Notes under the pieces: model-generated
What the model saw: the letters and a program-made list of their open reading frames with translations, nothing else
Told to the model about the DNA's origin: nothing
Databases searched by the model: none
In this document: positions 57,072 through 64,000 of the stretch, in pieces
How the letters are laid out: each line of letters opens with the position of its first letter
How positions within the stretch are numbered: the stretch's first letter is position 1
Assembly: GCF_000829825.1 (NCBI RefSeq)
Contig: NZ_JXSL01000020.1
Coordinates: 310,001 to 374,000, forward strand
Reading direction: 5' to 3'
DNA from: Paramagnetospirillum magnetotacticum MS-1
GTDB lineage: Bacteria > Pseudomonadota > Alphaproteobacteria > Rhodospirillales > Magnetospirillaceae
Length of the DNA: 64,000 nucleotides
Made by a program: the position numbers and the translations under genes

Positions 57072-57541
57072 AACTCAGCACCAAGGGACGCTATGCCGTG
57101 ATGGCCATGGTCGATCTGGCCAGCCATTCCGAGGGAAGCCCGGTGGCTTTGGCCGACATCGCCGAGCGCCAGGAGATTTCGCTGTCCTATCTCGAGCAGC
57201 TGTTCGGCAAGCTTCGAAAGGGCGGGCTGGTGAAAAGCGTGCGCGGGCCGGGTGGCGGCTATCTATTGTCGCGAATCCCACAACAGACGCGCATATCCGA
57301 CATTATCCTGGCGGTGGACGAGCCGATCCAGACAACCCGCTGTTCGCCGGGCTCGCCCGCGGGCTGTCACAACAACAAGGGCCGCTGTCTCACCCACGAT
57401 CTGTGGGAAGAGCTGGGCAACCAGATCTATCTCTATCTCAGCTCGGTGTCCCTGGCCGATGTATGCGAGCGCCGCCTGCTGGGCAGTTCGGGCATGTTCC
57501 ATGGAACCGCTGCGCCGACCGGCGCCGTGGCGGCCCAATAG
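57068..57541 (+). CDS. iscR: Iron-sulfur cluster regulator IscR
   Basis: 157 residues from a GTG within the cysE stop. The Rrf2 winged helix starts [17 protein letters not shown], has [21 protein letters not shown] as recognition helix and [12 protein letters not shown] as wing; the cluster-ligand cysteines lie in [25 protein letters not shown] (three Cys near residues 93, 101 and 107). IscR senses the cell's Fe-S status through a [2Fe-2S] cluster and represses the isc genes. It is in its own target operon, so feedback is expected. Confidence 0.95.
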   Translation: MKLSTKGRYAVMAMVDLASHSEGSPVALADIAERQEISLSYLEQLFGKLRKGGLVKSVRGPGGGYLLSRIPQQTRISDIILAVDEPIQTTRCSPGSPAGCHNNKGRCLTHDLWEELGNQIYLYLSSVSLADVCERRLLGSSGMFHGTAAPTGAVAAQ

Positions 57542-57583
57542 GGCCGGTTCTGCGCGCCAGACAGTACGGAAAGGAAGGGTAAA

Positions 57584-58717
57584 GTGACCAGGGCCGTCTA
57601 CCTCGATTACAATTCCGGCGCCCCCGTGCGCCCCGAGGTGGCGGCCGCCATGGTGGAATCCCTGGCCGAGCCCGGCAATCCGTCCTCGGTCCACGCTTTT
57701 GGCCGCGCGGCCCGCGCCAGGGTCGAGGCGGCGCGGCGGCAATTGGCCGGGCTGGTGGGCGCCGATCCCGCCGGGATCGTCTTCACCTCGGGCGGGACCG
57801 AGGCCAATGCCCTGGCCCTCCGGGGATGTGGGCGCTCGCGTCTCCTGGTCTCGGCCATCGAACACCCGTCCATCCTGGATGCGGCCGCCGAGGCCGAACG
57901 GATCCCCGTTACAAAGGATGGGATCGTCGATTTCGGCGCCCTGGAGGCCTTGCTTCGCGCCAGTACGCGTCCGGCTGTGGTCTCCCTTATGCTGGCCAAT
58001 AACGAGACCGGCATCGTCCAGCCGGTGGCCGAAGCGGCCCGCGTCATTCATGCGCATGGCGCATGGCTTCATTGCGATGCCGCCCAGGCTGTGGGGCGTA
58101 TTCCCGTCTCCTTGAGCGAATTGGGGGCGGATATCCTCACCATTTCCGGCCACAAGATGGGTGGGCCAGCCGGGGCGGGGGCTTTGATTCTGGCCGAATC
58201 CGGTCGGACACTGGCACCGATCTTGCTGGGAGGAGGCCAGGAACGCCGTCGCCGGGCCGGGACCGAGAACGTGGCCGGGATTGTCGGGCTTGGAATGGCC
58301 GCCCAATTGGCGGGGGATGATTTGGCGGGTATCGACACCACATCTGGTGTACGTGCCCTGCGCGACCGGTTGGAGCAAGACGCCCTGCGCCTGGTTCCTG
58401 ACGCGACGGTGATCGGGGGCGGCATGCCCCGCCTGCCCAATACCTCCTGCCTGGTTCTGCCGGGGGTGGAGGGACGGACCCAGGTGATGGCGCTGGATCT
58501 GGCCGGAGTGGCCGTCAGCGCCGGTGCGGCCTGCTCCTCGGGCAAGGTGGCTCCCAGCCATGTGCTGGCGGCCATGGGCCTGGAGGAGCGGATCAAGGGA
58601 TCGGCCATCCGGGTCAGCCTGGGCTGGTCCTCGAGGATGGAGGATGTGGATGCGTTCCTTGCCGCCTGGGCCGGTCTGGCCCGGCACAAGGGACTGAAGG
58701 TTTCGGAGGCGGCCTGA
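57584..58717 (+). CDS. NifS-like cysteine desulfurase, second copy in the isc operon
   Basis: 377 residues, a class V PLP enzyme starting TRAVYLDYNSGAPVRPEV. The PLP lysine lies in TISGHKMGGPAG near residue 190 and the catalytic loop is SAGAACSSGKVAPSHVL near 310, containing the persulfide cysteine. The sequence is NifS-like rather than IscS-like and clearly different from the following IscS. Such an extra desulfurase between iscR and iscS occurs in related alphaproteobacteria. It may supply sulfur for another acceptor. GTG start after GGAAGGG. Confidence 0.9.
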   Translation: MTRAVYLDYNSGAPVRPEVAAAMVESLAEPGNPSSVHAFGRAARARVEAARRQLAGLVGADPAGIVFTSGGTEANALALRGCGRSRLLVSAIEHPSILDAAAEAERIPVTKDGIVDFGALEALLRASTRPAVVSLMLANNETGIVQPVAEAARVIHAHGAWLHCDAAQAVGRIPVSLSELGADILTISGHKMGGPAGAGALILAESGRTLAPILLGGGQERRRRAGTENVAGIVGLGMAAQLAGDDLAGIDTTSGVRALRDRLEQDALRLVPDATVIGGGMPRLPNTSCLVLPGVEGRTQVMALDLAGVAVSAGAACSSGKVAPSHVLAAMGLEERIKGSAIRVSLGWSSRMEDVDAFLAAWAGLARHKGLKVSEAA

Positions 58718-58762
58718 CGCGCCGTCTGATCAAAAACGACAAAAGGTAAGGGATCTTCGCAA

Positions 58763-60019
58763 ATGACAGCTCTCGGCAAGACGACCCGCCCCATCCTGCC
58801 CCGCGCTCCGGGGGCGCCGGTCTACCTGGACTATCAGGCGACGACGCCTTGTGATCCCCGCGTGGTCGAGGCCATGCTGCCCTGGTTCACCGAAAAGTTC
58901 GGCAATCCCCATTCGCGCAATCACCGCTATGGCTGGGAAGCCGAGGAAGCGGTGGAAAAGGCCCGCGAACAGGTGGCCGACATCATCGGCGCCGATGCCA
59001 AGGAGGTGATCTTCACCTCGGGCGCCACCGAGTCCAACAATCTGGCCATCAAGGGCGTCGCCCACTTCTACAAGGAAAAGAAGAACCATATCGTCACCGT
59101 GGTGACCGAGCACAAATGCGTTCTCGACACCTGCCGCTACCTGGAACAGGAAGGCTTTTCGGTGACCTATCTTCCCGTGAAGACCGACGGGTTGATCGAT
59201 ATGGCGGAGCTGGAGGCGGCTATTACCGACCAGACGGTCATCGTCTCGGTCATGGCGGTCAACAACGAGATCGGCGTGATCCAGCCTCTGGCCGAGATCG
59301 GCGCGCTGTGCCGCAAGAAGGGTGCCTTCTTTCATACCGACTGTGCCCAAGCGGTGGGCAAGATCCCGCTCGACGTCAATGCCATGAATATCGACCTGAT
59401 GAGCATTTCGGGTCACAAGCTTTATGGCCCCAAGGGCATCGGCGCCCTTTACGTCCGCCGCCGCCCGCGCGTGCGTCTGGTGCCGCTGATCACCGGCGGC
59501 GGTCAGGAGCGCGGCATGCGTTCGGGCACGCTGTCCACCCCGCTCTGTGTCGGCTTCGGCGAGGCCTGCGCCATCGCCAAGGCCGAAATGGGGGCCGAGA
59601 ACGAGCGCCTGATGGGCCTGCGCAACCGCCTGTTGGGAGGCCTGAAGCAGCGTCTGCCGGAAATCTACGTCAATGGCGACCTGGATCATCGCATCCCCGG
59701 CAATCTCAACATCTCGTTTGCCTTCGTCGAGGGCGAGGGGCTGATGATGGGCGTCAAGGATCTGGCGGTGTCGTCGGGTTCGGCCTGTACCTCGGCCTCG
59801 CTGGAACCGTCCTATGTGCTGCGCGCGCTGGGCGTCGACGTGGAGATGGCCCATACCTCGCTCCGCTTCGGATTGGGGCGCTTTACCACTGACGAGGATA
59901 TCGACTTCGCCATCGACCATATCGTCGAGGCGGTCGAGCATCTGCGCGCCATGAGCCCCCTGTGGGACATGCATCTGGAAGGCGTCGATCTCAAGTCCAT
60001 CGAATGGGCCGAGCATTGA
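58763..60019 (+). CDS. iscS: Cysteine desulfurase IscS
   Basis: 418 residues. [20 protein letters not shown] near the start, [16 protein letters not shown] near residue 192, the PLP lysine in [16 protein letters not shown] near 215 and the active loop [21 protein letters not shown] near 338. IscS removes sulfur from cysteine and hands it to IscU. The catalytic Cys and full length indicate an active enzyme. The N-terminus is about 20 residues longer than in E. coli IscS. Confidence 0.96.
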   Translation: MTALGKTTRPILPRAPGAPVYLDYQATTPCDPRVVEAMLPWFTEKFGNPHSRNHRYGWEAEEAVEKAREQVADIIGADAKEVIFTSGATESNNLAIKGVAHFYKEKKNHIVTVVTEHKCVLDTCRYLEQEGFSVTYLPVKTDGLIDMAELEAAITDQTVIVSVMAVNNEIGVIQPLAEIGALCRKKGAFFHTDCAQAVGKIPLDVNAMNIDLMSISGHKLYGPKGIGALYVRRRPRVRLVPLITGGGQERGMRSGTLSTPLCVGFGEACAIAKAEMGAENERLMGLRNRLLGGLKQRLPEIYVNGDLDHRIPGNLNISFAFVEGEGLMMGVKDLAVSSGSACTSASLEPSYVLRALGVDVEMAHTSLRFGLGRFTTDEDIDFAIDHIVEAVEHLRAMSPLWDMHLEGVDLKSIEWAEH

Positions 60020-60099
60020 GGAAATAGATGGGCAAATCGGTACCGAAATGCCTTAGAATGATTCCGAGCTAAGGCTCGGGCGGATATCTGGAGGACGTT

Positions 60100-60480
60100 A
60101 TGGCTTACAGCGACAAGGTTATCGACCACTACGAGCATCCCCGCAATGTGGGCGCTCTGGACAAGGACGATTCCGCGGTCGGCACCGGTCTGGTGGGCGC
60201 GCCTGCCTGCGGCGACGTGATGAAGCTGCAGATCAAGGTCAGCGCCGAGGGCATCATCGAGGACGCCAAGTTCAAGACGTTTGGTTGCGGCTCGGCCATC
60301 GCCTCCAGCTCTTTGGTGACCGAATGGGTCAAGGGCAAGACCCTGGACGAGGCGGCCAGCATCAAGAACACCGATATCGCTCAGGAACTGGCTTTGCCGC
60401 CGGTCAAGATCCATTGTTCGGTTCTGGCCGAGGATGCTATCAAGGCCGCCATCGCCGACTATAAGAAGAAGTCCGGCTGA
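60100..60480 (+). CDS. iscU: Iron-sulfur cluster scaffold IscU
   Basis: 126 residues. The three ligand cysteines are in GAPACGDVMKLQIK, FKTFGCGSAIASSSL and KIHCSVLAEDAI. The LPPVKIHC segment contains the LPPVK motif recognised by HscA. It assembles [2Fe-2S] clusters. RBS GGAGGACGTT precedes the ATG. Confidence 0.97.
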   Translation: MAYSDKVIDHYEHPRNVGALDKDDSAVGTGLVGAPACGDVMKLQIKVSAEGIIEDAKFKTFGCGSAIASSSLVTEWVKGKTLDEAASIKNTDIAQELALPPVKIHCSVLAEDAIKAAIADYKKKSG

Positions 60481-60516
60481 TCGGCCGCTTGGGTTAGACG
60501 AGAGAAGGGGAAGACC

Positions 60517-60852
60517 ATGGCACCTGCACCCATGACCATCACCGACGCCGCCGCCGAGCGGGTCAAGGTTCTGCTGGAAAAGCGCGGCAAGCCCAGCGTG
60601 GGCATCCGTATCGGCGTGCGCTCCAAGGGCTGTTCGGGCATGTCCTATACCCTGGAATATGCCGACGAGAAGACCCAGTTCGACGAGATCCTGGAAGACA
60701 AGGGCGTCACCGTCCTGATCGATCCCAAGGCGACCATGTTCATCCTGGGAACCGAGATGGATTTCGTCGAGGACAAGATGCAGTCGGGCTTCGTCTTCAA
60801 GAATCCCAATGAAAAAGGCCGGTGCGGCTGCGGCGAATCCTTCCACGTCTGA
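60517..60852 (+). CDS. iscA: A-type Fe-S carrier IscA
   Basis: 111 residues with the three ligand cysteines in SKGCSGMSYTLEY and GRCGCGESF. It belongs to the IscA/SufA/ErpA family; operon position favours IscA. It delivers clusters to apo-proteins. Start at the ATG after AGAGAAGGGGAAGACC. Confidence 0.93.
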   Translation: MAPAPMTITDAAAERVKVLLEKRGKPSVGIRIGVRSKGCSGMSYTLEYADEKTQFDEILEDKGVTVLIDPKATMFILGTEMDFVEDKMQSGFVFKNPNEKGRCGCGESFHV

Positions 60853-60892
60853 GCCCAGGTCACCCGAGACATAAAAGGAACCGGAGAGGACG

Positions 60893-61516
60893 ATGAACGC
60901 CCCCGCCGCCCCCCAGATCGTTTCCTGTTGGTCCTGCAAGGGGCCGGTGGCGACGCGCGCCCTGTTCTGTTCGGTGTGCGGCGCCGTGCAGGGGCCGGGC
61001 ACCATCGACCACTTCTCGCGTCTCGGCATCGCGCCCTCCTTCGATCTGGATCTGGACGCCTTGCAGCGCCAGTATTTCGGCTTCCAGAAGCGGCTGCATC
61101 CCGACCGTTTCGCTTCCAAATCGCCCAAGGAGCGGGCGCTGTCTCAGTCCCAGGCGACGGCGCTCAACGAGGCCTACGAGACCCTGAAGGACCCCTTGAA
61201 GCGCGCCGCCTATCTGCTGAACCATCTGGGCCATCCGGTGGACCTCACTGCCTGCGGCACCATCAATGACCGTGAACTGCTGATGGAACAGATGGAAAAG
61301 CGCGAAGCCCTGGCCGAGGCCTCCTCGCCCGAGCAGATCGCCAAGCTGGCCATGCAGGCGGAATCCGAGGTGATCGCCTGTCAGTGCCACATCTCGGCGG
61401 CCATCAACGCCGACCATCTGGAAGAGGCGGGGCATCTGACCATCCGCCTGAAATATCTCGCCAAGCTGGCCGAAGAGGCCCGCGCCAAGAAAACCCGTGC
61501 CCTAAGGTTGCCCTAA
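60893..61516 (+). CDS. hscB: Fe-S co-chaperone HscB with N-terminal zinc finger
   Basis: 207 residues. The first 40 residues hold a pair of CxxC motifs (CWSCKGPVATRALFCSVCGAV) likely to bind zinc, as in mitochondrial-type HscB but not in E. coli. The J-domain follows with KRLHPDRFA (HPD near residue 77), and then the HscB C-terminal helical domain that binds IscU. It stimulates HscA and brings IscU to it. The gene is three bases from hscA. Confidence 0.93.
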   Translation: MNAPAAPQIVSCWSCKGPVATRALFCSVCGAVQGPGTIDHFSRLGIAPSFDLDLDALQRQYFGFQKRLHPDRFASKSPKERALSQSQATALNEAYETLKDPLKRAAYLLNHLGHPVDLTACGTINDRELLMEQMEKREALAEASSPEQIAKLAMQAESEVIACQCHISAAINADHLEEAGHLTIRLKYLAKLAEEARAKKTRALRLP

Positions 61517-61518
61517 GC

Positions 61519-63411
61519 ATGCTTCTGCAGCTCCATGAACCCGGCGAGAGCCCGGCGCCTCACGAATCCGAACGCGGTCTGGCGGTCGGCATCGACCTGG
61601 GAACCACCAATTCGGTGGTGGCCCTGGCCAGGGATGGCGAGACCGAGGTCCTGCGCGATGCCGAGGGCAAGGGGCTGATCCCGTCTGTGGTCTATTACGC
61701 CGATGACGGCGAGATCGTCGTGGGCTCGGATGCGCGGCGCATGATCCTGGAATCCCCCGACCATGTGGTCAGTTCGGTCAAGCGCCTGATGGGCCGCGGC
61801 ACCGAGGATCTGAAGACCCTGGCCGGGACGCTGCCCTATACCCTGGACGTGGCCGCCGATGGCGGCATGGTGCGCCTCAAGGTGGCGGGAAAGACGCTCA
61901 CCCCGGTGGAGGTCTCCGCCGACATTCTGCGCGCCGTCAAGGCCCGCGCCGAGGAGGCCCAGGGCAAGAGTGTTGACCGCGCCGTGGTCACCGTTCCCGC
62001 CTATTTCGACGACGCCGCCCGCACCGCCACCAAGGACGCCGCCCGTCTGGCCGGTCTGGAAGTGCTGCGCCTGGTCAACGAGCCCACGGCCGCCGCCCTG
62101 GCCTATGGCTTGGACAATGCCGCGGAGGGACTCTACGCCGTCTATGATCTGGGCGGGGGCACCTTCGACATCTCCATCCTGCGCATGGAAAAGGGCGTCT
62201 TTCAGGTCAAGTCCACCGGCGGCGACGCCGCTCTGGGCGGCGACGACATCGACCACGCCATCGCCGAGCGCTTCCTGGCCGAACGCCATGGCGAGCATGG
62301 CGCCGAGACTATCACGGCGGGCGAGGCCAAGCAGGCCCTGGCCGCCGCCCGCGTGGCCAAGGAATGCCTGTCGGGGCGCGCCTCCGGCGATTGGATGATC
62401 GAGGTGGACGGCAAGCCGTCCCGCCACTCCATGACCCGTGACGCGTTGGAAGCCCTGGCCGCTCCCTGGGTGGACAAGACCATGTCCATCTGCCGCTCGG
62501 TGATCGAGGATGCGGGCATCGAAGTCGCCGAGATTCAGGGCGTGGTGCTGGTGGGCGGCTCGACCCGCATGCCCCTGGTGCGCCGCAAGGTGGCCGAACT
62601 GTTCGGCCGCGAGCCCCTGGCCGACATCAACCCCGACGAAGTGGTGGCCGTGGGCGCCGCGCTCCAGGCCGAGGCCCTGACCATCGGGTCCGACACCCTG
62701 CTGCTGGACGTCACACCGCTGTCGCTGGGTATCGAGACCATGGGCGGCATCGTGGAAAAGGTCATTCCGCGCAATACCCCCATCCCCGTGGCCATGGCCC
62801 AGGAATTCACCACCTATCAGGACGGCCAGACCGCCATGGCCATCCATGTGCTTCAGGGCGAGCGCGAGATGGTGGACCAGAATCGCTCCCTGGCCCGTTT
62901 CGTTCTGCGCGGCATTCCCAATATGGCCGCCGGTGCGGCCCGCATCCGCGTCACCTTCACGGTGGATGCCGACGGGTTGCTGACCGTCTCGGCCAGCGAG
63001 GCGACCACGGGCGTGGAGCAGCAAGTGGCGGTCAAGCCGTCCTATGGCCTGACCGAGGACGAAATGGCCAATATGCTGCGCGATTCCCTGGTCAACGCCA
63101 AGGATGACATGGAATCGCGCCTGTTCGCCGAGACTGCCGTCGAGGCCCGCCGCTCTGTGCTGGCGGTGCAGGCGGCCTTGGGTGCCGATTCTGACCTCTT
63201 GTCTGAAACCGAGCGACAGGATATCGATGCAGCTATCGCCGGTGTGGATGCTGCCATCGCCTCCGGCGACCGCGACGCCGTGACGGCCGCGTCGGAAGGC
63301 CTGGAGGCCGCCACCAAGACTTTCGCCGAACGGCGGATGGACCGTGGCATCCGCGCCGCCCTGGCTGGCATGGCGGTGGATAAGCTCGATGACGCCCTTA
63401 GCGGCGATTAG
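61519..63411 (+). CDS. hscA: Fe-S-specific Hsp70 chaperone HscA
   Basis: 630 residues. Hsp70 signatures: [14 protein letters not shown] near residue 26, [12 protein letters not shown] near 212 and [17 protein letters not shown] near 343. The substrate domain has the family-specific [17 protein letters not shown]. HscA binds the LPPVK motif of IscU and promotes cluster transfer. Host-like codon use and no break in the frame. Confidence 0.95.
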   Translation: MLLQLHEPGESPAPHESERGLAVGIDLGTTNSVVALARDGETEVLRDAEGKGLIPSVVYYADDGEIVVGSDARRMILESPDHVVSSVKRLMGRGTEDLKTLAGTLPYTLDVAADGGMVRLKVAGKTLTPVEVSADILRAVKARAEEAQGKSVDRAVVTVPAYFDDAARTATKDAARLAGLEVLRLVNEPTAAALAYGLDNAAEGLYAVYDLGGGTFDISILRMEKGVFQVKSTGGDAALGGDDIDHAIAERFLAERHGEHGAETITAGEAKQALAAARVAKECLSGRASGDWMIEVDGKPSRHSMTRDALEALAAPWVDKTMSICRSVIEDAGIEVAEIQGVVLVGGSTRMPLVRRKVAELFGREPLADINPDEVVAVGAALQAEALTIGSDTLLLDVTPLSLGIETMGGIVEKVIPRNTPIPVAMAQEFTTYQDGQTAMAIHVLQGEREMVDQNRSLARFVLRGIPNMAAGAARIRVTFTVDADGLLTVSASEATTGVEQQVAVKPSYGLTEDEMANMLRDSLVNAKDDMESRLFAETAVEARRSVLAVQAALGADSDLLSETERQDIDAAIAGVDAAIASGDRDAVTAASEGLEAATKTFAERRMDRGIRAALAGMAVDKLDDALSGD

Positions 63412-63428
63412 ATAGGGAAAGCCGGTTC

Positions 63429-63767
63429 ATGCCCAAGATGACGTTCATCGCCCCCGATGGAACCCGCCAGGAAGTCGACGCCCCCGAGGGATTGTCGGTG
63501 CTGGAAGTGGCGCACCACGCCAAGATCGAGTTGGAAGGCGCCTGCGAGGGCTCGCTGGCCTGTTCCACCTGCCATATCGTGGTGGCCAAGGAATGGTACG
63601 ACAAGCTGTCGCCCGCCACCGAGGACGAGGAAGACATGCTGGATCTGGCCTTCGGCCTGACCGCCACTTCCCGGCTGGGCTGTCAGATCATCATGAGCAA
63701 GGAGTTGGACGGCCTGGTGGTCACCCTGCCTGCCGCCACCCGCAACATGATGGTCGACAAGAAGTAG
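63429..63767 (+). CDS. fdx: [2Fe-2S] ferredoxin Fdx (isc type)
   Basis: 112 residues. Cluster motif [16 protein letters not shown], with the fourth ligand in RLGCQIIMS, and an adrenodoxin-like sequence. It supplies electrons for cluster assembly on IscU. It follows hscA directly. Confidence 0.96.
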   Translation: MPKMTFIAPDGTRQEVDAPEGLSVLEVAHHAKIELEGACEGSLACSTCHIVVAKEWYDKLSPATEDEEDMLDLAFGLTATSRLGCQIIMSKELDGLVVTLPAATRNMMVDKK

Positions 63768-63780
63768 GGAACGGCCGGCG

Positions 63781-63975
63781 ATGAAGTGGACCGATACCCT
63801 CGACATCGCCATCGCCCTGGAAGAAGCGCATCCTGACGCCGATAACGTCAATTTGCGCTTCACCGACCTGCATCACTGGGTCTGCGCCTTGCCCGGCTTC
63901 GCCGACGATCCTGCCAAGTCCAACGAGAAAATTCTCGAAGCCATTCAGATGGCCTGGATCGACGAGCGGGATTAG
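63781..63975 (+). CDS. iscX: Isc-associated small protein IscX
   Basis: 64 residues starting MKWTDTLDIAIALEEAHP, with VNLRFTDLHHWVCALPGF and a final EAIQMAWIDERD; these are IscX (YfhJ) features. IscX binds iron and IscS and modulates desulfurase activity. It closes the isc operon near the window end. Confidence 0.95.
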   Translation: MKWTDTLDIAIALEEAHPDADNVNLRFTDLHHWVCALPGFADDPAKSNEKILEAIQMAWIDERD

Positions 63976-64000
63976 CGCAGACTTCCCTCCATGAATCCCT

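Overview
The window is GC-rich, densely packed alphaproteobacterial chromosome. The mix of genes (denitrification nos genes, menaquinone genes, an isc operon that begins with cysE, a tungsten aldehyde oxidoreductase, many signalling proteins) fits a Rhodospirillales bacterium close to Magnetospirillum. That placement is inferred from gene content and style; no rRNA or tRNA gene was found to fix it, and no magnetosome gene is present.

Layout. 1-4971: the tail of a nitrous-oxide reductase accessory operon (NapH/NosH-type ferredoxin, NosF, NosL, NosY), running through overlapping start/stop codons into UbiE/MenG, MenA and a BASS-family transporter. 4961-10303: an AcuI-type acrylyl-CoA reductase, a DUF898 membrane protein coupled to an M48 protease, the MsrPQ periplasmic methionine-sulfoxide reductase and a small secreted protein. 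10358-11851: a lipoprotein and a 78-residue membrane protein, each followed by a near-identical terminator. 12074-21257: a glycogen/maltodextrin operon (glgB, glgX, malQ, glgP). 21369-25646: a TolC-family exporter channel, a TPR protein with a glycosyltransferase-like C-terminus, and a GntR regulator.

25671-31190 (minus strand): a complete operon for a tungsten-type aldehyde:ferredoxin oxidoreductase, with a four-cluster ferredoxin, the catalytic subunit, two paralogous FAD/NAD subunits, a MoaD-like protein and an unknown 90-residue protein. 42445-45564: a tungstate-type ABC importer (permease, ATPase, two tandem binding proteins). Metal import and a tungstoenzyme therefore sit about 11 kb apart. 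Between them lie a chemoreceptor, a GH17-GT2 beta-glucan synthase, purB, a MarR/LdtR-like regulator, a membrane-tailed ParA-like ATPase, a PAS histidine kinase and rimO.

45633-50108: a small ORF with its own terminator, an AT-rich palindromic intergenic region, a DUF1465 protein and two convergent class III nucleotide cyclases, one fused to a membrane cytochrome-like region plus a [2Fe-2S] ferredoxin. 50207-51955 is a lower-GC island: a tyrosine integrase beside an ORF that resembles only the N-terminal domain of a T7-type single-subunit RNA polymerase, probably the residue of a T7-like prophage. 51956-56078: rpmE, cyaY, tyrS, anmK, a small secreted protein and an alpha/beta hydrolase. 56289-63975: the operon cysE, iscR, a second NifS-like cysteine desulfurase, iscS, iscU, iscA, hscB, hscA, fdx, iscX, with a near-consensus sigma-70 promoter.

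The most promising items for follow-up are the truncated phage RNA polymerase/integrase island, the redox-cyclase fusion, the divergent second tungstate-binding protein, the ParA-like protein with a membrane tail, and several unexplained long palindromes and one 37-bp inverted repeat pair in intergenic DNA.
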